From: Cyanomargarita calcarea GSE-NOS-MK-12-04C
GTDB lineage: Bacteria > Cyanobacteriota > Cyanobacteriia > Cyanobacteriales > Nostocaceae
DNA: 64,000 nt
Assembly (NCBI GenBank): GCA_019359595.1
Contig: JAHHGZ010000040.1
Span: forward strand, 1 to 64,000
Direction: 5' to 3'
The position numbers and the translations under genes are program-made. The notes under the pieces are model-generated. The model was not told the DNA's origin. It worked only from the letters and a program-made list of their open reading frames with translations, and did no database searches. Every line of letters starts with the position of its first letter. Position 1 is the stretch's first letter. Shown in pieces: positions 44,096 through 50,901 of this stretch.

Positions 44096-44884
44096 TTAAA
44101 TATGATACACTGGACGACAACCACATAAGATGGCGTGCATATTTACTACAGACCCAATTACCGCGATCGCTGGCGCTCTAAATCCTGTTCTCTCCACGGA
44201 CTCGACAATTGTCCCCAACTTACCAATCAATTCTTCTTGTTCCGGTCTTGTACCCCAACGTACCAAAGCAATCGGTGTTTCCAGACTCAAGCTTGCTGTT
44301 GTTAGTTGTTCCACGATGTAAGGCAAATTGTGAATTCCCATATAAATCACAATTGTCTCGGAACCCTGGGCGATCGCCTGCCAATTGATTGCTGGTTTAT
44401 ACTTCCCCGCTGCCTCGTGCCCAGTCACAAATGTTACAGAAGAACTATACAATCGATGAGTTAAGGGAATTCCGGCATAGGCAGTTGCCGCAATGCCAGA
44501 TGTAATACCGGGCACCACTTCTACTGCAACTCCGGCTTTTACCAATTCTTCCATTTCCTCGCCACCACGACCGAATATAAATGGGTCACCGCCTTTGAGA
44601 CGAACGACTATGGTATGAGATTGCGCCTTATCTATCAGTAATTGGGTTGTTTCATCTTGCAACACGGAATGCCGTCCCATCCGTTTGCCAGCGTTTATTT
44701 GTTCTGCGGCTGGATTAATCATCCCGAGAATTGCCGGACTCACCAAGGCATCATAAATTACCACATCTGCACACTCTAATAACCCCTTCCCCTTGAGGGT
44801 CATTAATCCTGGGTCACCAGGTCCGGCACCAACTAAATATACCTTCCCCTTCAACTTACTCCCCTCATCTTCTATGCGCTTCAT
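44096..44884 (-). CDS. cobA: uroporphyrinogen-III C-methyltransferase (SUMT)
   Basis: 262 residues from ATG 44884, whose ATGA overlaps the sirB stop; a start six codons earlier is possible. SUMT signatures are present: GKVYLVGAGPGDPGLMTLKG, VVIYDALVSP, VVRLKGGDPFIFGRGGEE, VEVVPGITSGIAATAYAGIPLTHR, and VIYMGIHNLPYI. It methylates uroporphyrinogen III at C2 and C7 to precorrin-2, the branch point to sirohaem and cobalamin. It is a single-domain enzyme, unlike the CysG fusion. Co-translated with the chelatase gene sirB just upstream, so together they supply sirohaem for nitrite and sulphite reductases. Confidence 0.95.
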   Translation of the reverse strand: MKRIEDEGSKLKGKVYLVGAGPGDPGLMTLKGKGLLECADVVIYDALVSPAILGMINPAAEQINAGKRMGRHSVLQDETTQLLIDKAQSHTIVVRLKGGDPFIFGRGGEEMEELVKAGVAVEVVPGITSGIAATAYAGIPLTHRLYSSSVTFVTGHEAAGKYKPAINWQAIAQGSETIVIYMGIHNLPYIVEQLTTASLSLETPIALVRWGTRPEQEELIGKLGTIVESVERTGFRAPAIAVIGSVVNMHAILCGCRPVYHI

Positions 44885-45603
44885 GCCTGCATCAAATCCC
44901 AAATAACTTCGGCTAATTCTGGAGTTGCTCCCAAAGGTTCAGCTAAATGGAAACTGACTCCAGGGAATTGTAATTTTAGCTCTTCTTGTTTGCGAGCGAT
45001 CGCATCGGTTATTCCACCTGCGAACAAAAAGTATGTCAAAATTCCAATCTTTTTATACCCAGCAGTGACTAATTCCTCCACCCTCCATTCTAAACTCGGA
45101 GGCACAGACCAGTAAGCTGTCACTGCTTCTAATCTCTTGGCCAATACTTCGACTGGTTCTAGCGCTCCAAGACGACGGCTACCATGAGACAAAATAATCC
45201 ATGCTTCCACATCCCTAAAAACCATTTGCTCTACCAACAACCGCCATAAACCAGTGTGACGGCCTAAATATGGTTGCAATGAAATCATCATATCTTGACC
45301 AACAGTCTGTTGAGATAAAGCAACTTCCGCAGGAATATCTTCCATTACATGTACTCCCGACAGCAAAAATATCGGTAGTATTCTAATATCAGTACAGTTA
45401 GATGCTTTGGCATGAAGGGCGAATTGCTTAATTTGCTCGTGTAACGGTTCAGAACTTAATTCTAAGTATGCTGTACCGACTGGGGACGCCATGCCTTTGT
45501 CTTGGAATTTTTTCTGCACTAGTCCTGCCAATTGCTGCATAGCAATGGACGGACGCGGATCGCGACTTCCATGAGATACCAACAAATACCCAGATGATGG
45601 CAT
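44881..45603 (-). CDS. sirB: sirohydrochlorin chelatase, CbiX/SirB type
   Basis: 240 residues from ATG 45603. It has two tandem CbiX-type halves: GYLLVSHGSRDPRPSIAMQQL with DIRILPIFLLSGVHVMEDIP, and AWIILSHGSRRLGALEPV with KIGILTYFLFAGGITDAI. The His of each SHGSR and the His of SGVHVMEDIP are likely metal ligands or catalytic residues; in the second half the corresponding position reads AGGITD, so only the first half keeps the full site. This double-domain layout is the usual plant/cyanobacterial-like long form. It inserts Fe (or Co) into sirohydrochlorin. Overlaps cobA by 4 bases. Confidence 0.92.
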   Translation of the reverse strand: MPSSGYLLVSHGSRDPRPSIAMQQLAGLVQKKFQDKGMASPVGTAYLELSSEPLHEQIKQFALHAKASNCTDIRILPIFLLSGVHVMEDIPAEVALSQQTVGQDMMISLQPYLGRHTGLWRLLVEQMVFRDVEAWIILSHGSRRLGALEPVEVLAKRLEAVTAYWSVPPSLEWRVEELVTAGYKKIGILTYFLFAGGITDAIARKQEELKLQFPGVSFHLAEPLGATPELAEVIWDLMQA

Positions 45604-45669
45604 TAGCAAGGATGTAATTTAAGCTTTCATTTTGTGTATTCTATCACGTTTAAGTTAAAACCAGTTACA

Positions 45670-45699
45670 AACCCCGACAACTTTTACGTAGTCGGGGTT
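45670..45699. terminator. hairpin between Mn-catalase and sirB
   Basis: AACCCCGAC (45670-45678) and GTCGGGGTT (45691-45699) form a 9-bp stem. It may end the minus-strand catalase transcript before sirB. The rest of the 362-bp gap holds the 100-bp mobile element copy and no gene. Confidence 0.55.
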
Positions 45700-45761
45700 C
45701 GGTCAGCGTGAATTGAGAACCCAGGAGCGCGAGTGCCAACACAAATTCTATAAGATTACTA

Positions 45762-45861
45762 TACAGCAAATTTCAACTTTGTGAGGTACAGAAATACCCC
45801 TCCCCAACCCTCCCCTTGCCAAGGGGAGGGGGTGTACTTCATTTACTTGCAAAGTGCTATA
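45762..45861. mobile_element. 100-bp MITE-like element, copy 1
   Basis: It begins TACAGCAAATTTCAACTTTG and ends CTTGCAAAGTGCTATA, with CCCTCCCCTTGCCAAGGGGAGGG near its centre. It differs from the copy at 54431-54530 at a single base. The ends are imperfect inverted repeats (CAGCA.../...TGCTR), and TA dinucleotides flank both copies, as expected for an IS630/Tc1-type non-autonomous element. Confidence 0.8.
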
Positions 45862-45965
45862 TATTAAATGCGTTGGTCGCGCAGTTTTAGCAGTCAAAAG
45901 AAGAAGTTAATAGGCAATTTACCCACTGATAGAAATTGCCCGAAAATCTTTTTCTTACAAGCAAA

Positions 45966-46655
45966 TTAAGACTGTTTTTCTGCAACAGGGTCGGCAATAT
46001 AACGGAAACTTGGTTCCGAGTTCCAAGGTCCGCGCTCATCCTTGCCGTTAGTAGATAAATTATAGTAAATATCTACAGTGCTATCGGGTTGGATATTCCC
46101 AAAAAATGGTTCATTTAATTTGCCCAAAGAATCCAGTGCTTTCATGAACATCTGGGTATGGGAAATTTCCCGAGTCAATAGGTGGACAAGTGTATTTTTC
46201 GTGCCTTCATCAGAAGCTAACTTAATCAAGGATTCATAAGTTTGACGTGCGCCAGCTTCCGCACCGATATTAGCCCGCAAATCGCGCACTACATCACCAC
46301 CTTCGTTGACATAATTTGCGCTCCATGCATTGCCCTGACTATCTAGTAAATGTGGCCCCATACCGCGTACGGCGAACAAAGTACTTTTATAAGCTTCTGT
46401 TTGGTCAACGTTTTTGGTATGGGTTTCTATTAGTTTGCCAACCATTTCTAAATGACCAAACTCTTCTAACGCGATATCTTGAAGCATATCCCGAATTCCG
46501 GCGTTCTCGCAATGGAAGGATTGGGTCCAGTATTGCAAAGCTGCCGTAAGTTCACCTGTGGCACCACCAAATTGCTCTAAAAGTAGTTGGGCAAAACGTG
46601 GATTTGGTTCGTCAACTTTAACAGTATGTACAGGCTCTTTTTTGTGAAAAAACAT
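45966..46655 (-). CDS. manganese catalase
   Basis: 229 residues from ATG 46655, chosen because GGGAGCGG lies 7 bp upstream; a longer reading to 46703 has no such site. It is a ferritin-like four-helix protein with two E-x-x-H pairs for the dimanganese centre: LEEFGHLEMVGKL and LTREISHTQMFMKAL, plus Glu residues in FGGATGELTAALQYW and EAGARQTYESL. The C-terminal part has DSTVDIYYNLSTNGKDERGPWN. It decomposes hydrogen peroxide without haem. Shorter than the lactobacillal type of about 270 residues but normal for cyanobacterial members. Monocistronic. Confidence 0.93.
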   Translation of the reverse strand: MFFHKKEPVHTVKVDEPNPRFAQLLLEQFGGATGELTAALQYWTQSFHCENAGIRDMLQDIALEEFGHLEMVGKLIETHTKNVDQTEAYKSTLFAVRGMGPHLLDSQGNAWSANYVNEGGDVVRDLRANIGAEAGARQTYESLIKLASDEGTKNTLVHLLTREISHTQMFMKALDSLGKLNEPFFGNIQPDSTVDIYYNLSTNGKDERGPWNSEPSFRYIADPVAEKQS

Positions 46656-47300
46656 TTGATTCCGCTCCCTGTTTTTAATTTGCGTTCTTACAGCTTTTTG
46701 CAATTAAGTTTTCCGATAATACATATTTATTTGCAATCAGCGGTAAATTGTCTTCACATATTTAAAGATGTTAAACAGGAAGGTGAAGCAAAACCTGCAT
46801 CTTCAGAAAGACTTGCTACTTAAATATCTCTGCCAAAAGTTAAGTAATGCCCTAATCCCTATCTTGTGCGTAATATAAATATAATGTCCGCTTAAATCAC
46901 GCTGTAGTTGCGCTTTATTCCTCCACACCCTCAGAAGTGTGAACGCCAGGTGCTTCTCCTGTCGGAGACGCTACGCGAACAAGTCGGCGGAGCCGCCCAA
47001 CGCACTGGCTCGGCTATACGTACATAGCGCCTTCCGTAGGTAGCCCACAGTAAGGTGGGCAAGGAAATTGCATCTTCATGCAGAAATGGTATTACAATAG
47101 CTGCGCAAGGCCTTCAGCGCCTACATGTCGCTTACCTCCCTGCTGATATTGTGACTACGTTATATTACGGTCTAAATGCAAATCTCAGATTGAACTTGCA
47201 CTTACGCACAGGAAAACAAATGATTTTGTGGAAATTGCACACCTGGATTTTGAAGAGATTCATCCACAGCATTCCAACAAGAAGACTGAGTGGATCGTTT
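46656..47300. other. repeat-rich intergenic region between catalase and DUF4359 genes
   Basis: Between about 46901 and 47095 a composite of dispersed repeats is visible: TGCGCTTTATTCC, GCGCCTTCCGTAGGTAGCCCAC, and the reversed end GCATCTTCATGCAGAAATGGTATT, which matches the element ends at 17948 and 37543 in opposite orientation. The catalase promoter should lie near 46660-46760. Short open frames (for example 47055-47372) show no known motif and are not called. Confidence 0.55.
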
Positions 47301-47681
47301 CTATTGCTGTTCAGCCTTATAAGTATAGAAATTATCCAACGCTCCCACAGTCTCAAACTTGTAAGAGGGTAGCCAGGAATTTAATTTGAACTCTGTGCGG
47401 TAAAGGCTAAAAATAATGAAATCGTGCCTTTGGGTGCTAGATGCGATTAGATCCCGCATTTGTGGGTTAGCGGATTCTAGTAAGTTCTGGCAATTAGAAT
47501 TTATCAACTTCTCTATAAAACTCGGGGTTTTCTTACAGACGTTGGCTTTGGCGTATTCTGTCAGTTGTTGGGTGGCATACGCTTGATATTCAGTCTCACT
47601 AGGGTTGGTCTTTACCATTGCCATCCCGAAAACGGCTAGTGTTGCTACTCCTACAAATGTAACGATCGTCGAGATTTTCAT
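47301..47681 (-). CDS. DUF4359 family protein
   Basis: 126 residues with an N-terminal membrane or signal helix (IVTFVGVATLAVFGMAMV). The family pattern follows: KTNPSETEYQAYATQQLTEYAKANVC, then an internal Cys pair (NVCKK, NCQNLLES), RHDFIIFSLYRTEF, and the ending PSYKFETVGALDNFYTYKAEQQ. DUF4359 proteins are small, exported or membrane-anchored proteins widespread in cyanobacteria, function unknown. The two cysteines could form a disulphide outside the cytoplasm. It stands alone, divergent from the tRNA-His gene. Confidence 0.85.
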   Translation of the reverse strand: MKISTIVTFVGVATLAVFGMAMVKTNPSETEYQAYATQQLTEYAKANVCKKTPSFIEKLINSNCQNLLESANPQMRDLIASSTQRHDFIIFSLYRTEFKLNSWLPSYKFETVGALDNFYTYKAEQQ

Positions 47682-47801
47682 GATCGGGGAACTGTTATTC
47701 GCTTTGGTTATTAGACTTTAGATTAACTGAGTCCGTTCCATTGGCAAAAACTCTTTGCTCAATTTCAAATAGACGTGCTATAATTGGAAATGTAATAAAT
47801 G

Positions 47802-47874
47802 GCGAGCGTAGCCAAGTGGTTAAGGCAGTGGTTTGTGGTACCACCATTCGTGGGTTCAAGTCCCATCGTTCGCC
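47802..47874 (+). tRNA. trnH-GUG: tRNA-His (anticodon GTG)
   Basis: The acceptor stem GCGAGCG (47802-47808) pairs with CGTTCGC (47867-47873), with discriminator C at 47874. A G at 47801 provides the G-1 typical of tRNA-His. The anticodon stem GTGGT/ACCAC encloses loop TTGTGGT with anticodon GTG at 47835-47837. The T-arm is CGTGGGTTCAAGTCCCAT. CCA is not encoded. All arms fold normally. Confidence 0.97.
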
Positions 47875-48248
47875 CTGAATTTATCTCCCGTAAGACAAGA
47901 TTGGTAAATGGGATTCGCCTTTTAATAGGTGATTAACCCATTAGCCGCGATCGCGCTTAATGTAATCGGATGTGAGAATGTAGCTTTTTATAGGCGACAA
48001 GCTGCTTATATTTTAGTATTGCAAAATTCTACTGAAATTTTTGTAGCTTATTGACCTTTTCAGATACTTATTAACAAATCTTATAGATTGGTTGTTTTAA
48101 GCTCTGGCGCATATAATTTGCATTACTGGGGCGCTTTGGAGGTTCACCCAACAATAATTACACCAAATGTAGTTGTGCAAATTGTAAGATTTTTAGCTTA
48201 CTAGGCAATAACCACTGACAATTCCTAAATCCATAAGGAGATGTCACT
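47875..48248. other. region downstream of tRNA-His, no gene seen
   Basis: A 374-bp A/T-rich gap between tRNA-His and the TnpB relic. There is no credible open frame or strong hairpin. It ends with the ribosome site AAGGAGATGTCACT in front of the relic. Confidence 0.5.
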
Positions 48249-48410
48249 ATGTCTGAATTAATCCAAGCAGTTCATAAAACCGTTGGTATTGACTTAGGTT
48301 TGAAAGAGGTTAAAGTACCGAAGAAACTACATATAAGGCAACATGACTGCCCTAGCTGCGGATGTAGTTTGGATCGAGATCATATTAGGAGTGAAGAGTT
48401 CAGCAAATGA
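48249..48410 (+). pseudogene. miniature TnpB relic with RuvC start and zinc finger only
   Basis: A 53-residue open frame behind a good AAGGAG site. It reads MSELIQAVHKT, then VGIDLGLKEVKV (the first RuvC motif of TnpB, catalytic Asp15), then directly KKLHIRQHDCPSCGCSLDRDHIRS (the TnpB zinc ribbon CPSCG plus the third RuvC motif DRDH). The roughly 150 or more residues that should lie between, with the second catalytic Glu, are deleted in frame, and the N-terminal half is missing. It belongs to the zinc-finger TnpB type, unlike the copy at 34796. Too short to be a nuclease. Confidence 0.75.
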
Positions 48411-48447
48411 GAATTAACCGTTAACAGCTAACAGAAGAAACTCTTAA

Positions 48448-49008
48448 TTACCTTGTCAACTCATACCAAGTTCTAACCCCAACGACACCATCCGTTATTA
48501 AATTACGTTTATTTTGAAAAGCTTTGACTGCAGTTTCAGTCAACGCACCAAAAAATCCATCAACTTTAACTGTATAGCCATTAGACCTTAACAAACGCTG
48601 CAAAACTTTCACTGAAACACCAGAATTACCAAAACCGATAGTGGGTAGAGTTTGAGTGCCAACATCTTGGGATTGTGCAACAAGTATTTTATTATTATCT
48701 TGGCATTCTAAATGAGAAGTTTGGCAAGGTCGCAAGCTAGAAAAGTTTTTAGAGCGAATTTTTTGGGAGATTGTATTGAGTATATTTTTATTTTCTAACG
48801 TGAGCGCATTCGTAAGGGGATTTATTGTGGTGTGTGGGATGAATTCAGGTGGTGTGATTTTAGCAGCTGCAACTAAGCTAGTTATCTCACTAAGAGTAAA
48901 CTGCTGCACCTGATTGTCTGGCTCAACTGATAGCTTTTCCGGTAAATTAGATCCAGATGCTTGTCCTGTTGTTAATATGCCTGTCATCAGCAGGCCAATA
49001 TCACTCAT
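48448..49008 (-). CDS. peptidoglycan-binding (PG_binding_1) domain protein
   Basis: 186 residues from ATG 49008 (a GTG seven codons upstream is possible). The N-terminal 115 residues are low in recognisable features. The C-terminal 66 residues are a PG_binding_1 domain: LPTIGFGNSGVSVKVLQRLL, SNGYTVKVDGFFGALTETAVKAFQ, LITDGVVGVRTWYELTR. This domain closely matches the whole of the small protein at 49541-49801, so the two are tandem duplicates of which this one has an extra N-terminal part. It probably binds cell-wall peptidoglycan; no catalytic domain is attached. Confidence 0.83.
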   Translation of the reverse strand: MSDIGLLMTGILTTGQASGSNLPEKLSVEPDNQVQQFTLSEITSLVAAAKITPPEFIPHTTINPLTNALTLENKNILNTISQKIRSKNFSSLRPCQTSHLECQDNNKILVAQSQDVGTQTLPTIGFGNSGVSVKVLQRLLRSNGYTVKVDGFFGALTETAVKAFQNKRNLITDGVVGVRTWYELTR

Positions 49009-49540
49009 TTTGGTTCTTTTTACTAACACTCATATTACGTTGACAGACAAAATTACTAATATCCCGGAATAGTGTTTACGTAATTAAAGTTTCAAATAAC
49101 GTAACAATTGTATCCCGAATGTCCAGTAGGACTTACCCTTTTAACAAAGCGTAAGTGGGGTGTATTTATAGTAGATTTGCCCTCAGATATAAGCCTTGTA
49201 AACGCCCCCATTCCCCTGTTTCTTGCTCTCCAGTTGTCTTTACGCCTGTAGTTCTTTAGATTTTATCCAATTTTCATGTTTGCTTTGTGCAATTGTAATC
49301 TGCAACCAGCCATCAAACTGTAAAGCGTATCACACAGAGGTTAATTGTTAAGCATTAACGTTAATAATTAGTTAAAATTGTCAATCTCTAATTAAAAAAA
49401 TATTCCTACCCTTAGCTGTTTTTTTACTCTCAAACACCAGCATAGGTAGGATTTTTATAGTGGCAATTTGCACATTTAAAATTAGTCACGAGTTGTGAGT
49501 TCGTATTTATTTAGCTCTTAACTCCTAATTCATAACTGTA
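49009..49540. other. gap between the two PG-binding genes
   Basis: 532 bp without a gene. It contains heptamer-like GAGTTGTGAGTT/ACTCCTAA pieces near 49490-49535 and poly-A/T stretches. The promoter of the 48448-49008 gene should lie near its right side; no boxes could be assigned. Confidence 0.45.
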
Positions 49541-49801
49541 CTATCTTGTCAACTTTTGCCAAGTTTTTGGACCAACTACGCCATCTGCAACCAAATTTTG
49601 CTGACTTTGAAACGCTTTGACAGCAGTCTCGGTCACTGCTCCAAAATTACCGTCAATTCTTACAGGGTAGCCATTTGACGATAATAGCCGCTGTAACACT
49701 CTGACAGCATTACCTGAGTCACCAAAACGTAAAGTTGGTAAATTCCGAAGGAAAGCTGCTTCCATACTAAATACTTGTGGTTTATTTTTAGGTTTTTTCA
49801 T
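49541..49801 (-). CDS. small PG_binding_1 domain protein
   Basis: 86 residues. After a basic start (MKKPKNKPQVF) almost the whole protein is one PG_binding_1 domain: LPTLRFGDSGNAVRVLQRLL, SNGYPVRIDGNFGAVTETAVKAFQ, LVADGVVGPKTWQKLTR. No signal peptide is obvious, which is odd for a wall-binding protein; it may be a stand-alone domain exported by another route or a trimmed duplicate. It shares about two thirds of its positions with the C terminus of the protein at 48448-49008, 530 bp away on the same strand. Confidence 0.8.
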   Translation of the reverse strand: MKKPKNKPQVFSMEAAFLRNLPTLRFGDSGNAVRVLQRLLSSNGYPVRIDGNFGAVTETAVKAFQSQQNLVADGVVGPKTWQKLTR

Positions 49802-50226
49802 ATAAAATCCAGCAATAAAATGTAACTTATACCATTTTAGATTGTTAGATTACCTTTGCTTCGGCACCCTTTATGGTATGCTCGCGCTTCATTTGAGGGT
49901 ATTGAGCGATTTTGCGTTCATTGGCTAATGTCGATTTCCCAAACACCAAAAGTAAAAAGAAACAATAATTATACATTAAGCTTTCGCTGCTATTGATGAT
50001 GGTCGGTTTATTTCCGCCGAGACGGATTGTGAAATTCTGACTGCGGCATTATTTATTTAAATTGATATTATCTTTTAATTTATCTAGCTGAATAATCAAT
50101 TACCTCTGTATTGCGATCGCCAAATAATCACTTGGAATAAGTAGGTTAATTTTACTTGTTTTTGCAATCACCATTATCTGAGATTTAGATAATTCAAGAC
50201 ATGGAAATTAACAGTTAGCAAGTTCT

Positions 50227-50302
50227 ATCGCGGATTTTAAAGGATTACAAAGGATTCTACTCCAAGAATAATTAATTTTTAGATTGAGGAGTGAAATCCT
50301 TT
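50227..50302. repeat. dispersed repeat, copy 2 of the pecA-pecC element
   Basis: ATCGCGGATTTTAAAGGATTA at its left end, then CTCCAAGAATAATTAATTTT and GTGAAATCCTTTG, match the element at 10944-11039 in order and orientation, with small indels. The outer arms are inverted repeats in both. Confidence 0.65.
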
Positions 50303-50430
50303 GTAGCAGTAAGTCTAGTGCGGCAATTGCAGTTACTTCTAAGGTAACGTCAAGCCATCAACTTTGATAGTACCCGCTTGGGGTGATATTTAACCTTTGT
50401 TGCCGTGGGGTTAGGGATGGGGACGCTAAT

Positions 50431-50550
50431 GAAGGAAGAAGGAAGAAGGAAGAAGGAAGAAGCAGGAGGTTTATATATGTGGATACAGAACCCCAACTCA
50501 AAACGGGCTCCCTGAATAAGTCGGGGTCTTAAACCCCCAACTCCCGGATA
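50431..50550 (+). repeat. dispersed repeat with GAAGAAGG tract (copy 2)
   Basis: GAAGGAAGAAGGAAGAAGG, TTTATATATGTGGAT, AACCCCAACTCA, CCTGAATAAGTCGGGGT, then TTAAACCC match the minus strand of 22630-22727 almost base for base outside the microsatellite-like GAAGAAGG tract, whose length differs. Confidence 0.65.
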
Positions 50551-50901
50551 AAATTTTGTTCATGTTTAACATTTGCAACAAAAAATTCCGGATTATACTT
50601 CACAAATGCGGTTTAGTATATTAAAAGAGAATTAAGTTTGTTGGCGCTGCAAACGAAAAACCCGCTGACCAAGGCTTTTCAATCGCTAATTCCTATATGG
50701 CTTTTGTGTTTATGACGCAGATTAACCACAAAAGAATAAGTTTGAAAATGTTGCTGCGGGGCGTCTTTATTGTGTACAAATATGGTTATGTCTCATCGTT
50801 GTCATCTATACTAACTTTTATGGCAATGCCGTTGTAAAAAGTTTTATACAGGTTGTCGTCGGCGCAATTGCAAGTTTTTTTTTGATTTTGGATAATAATA
50901 C

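Larger units (their letters stand above)
49802..50901. other. 1.1-kb intergenic region with two dispersed repeats
   Basis: No gene is supported. The region holds repeat copies at 50227-50302 and 50431-50550 (listed separately). The promoter of the GH57 gene must lie at the right end. The GH57 start at 50902 lacks a clear Shine-Dalgarno sequence (TTTTGGATAATAATAC precedes it). Confidence 0.5.
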
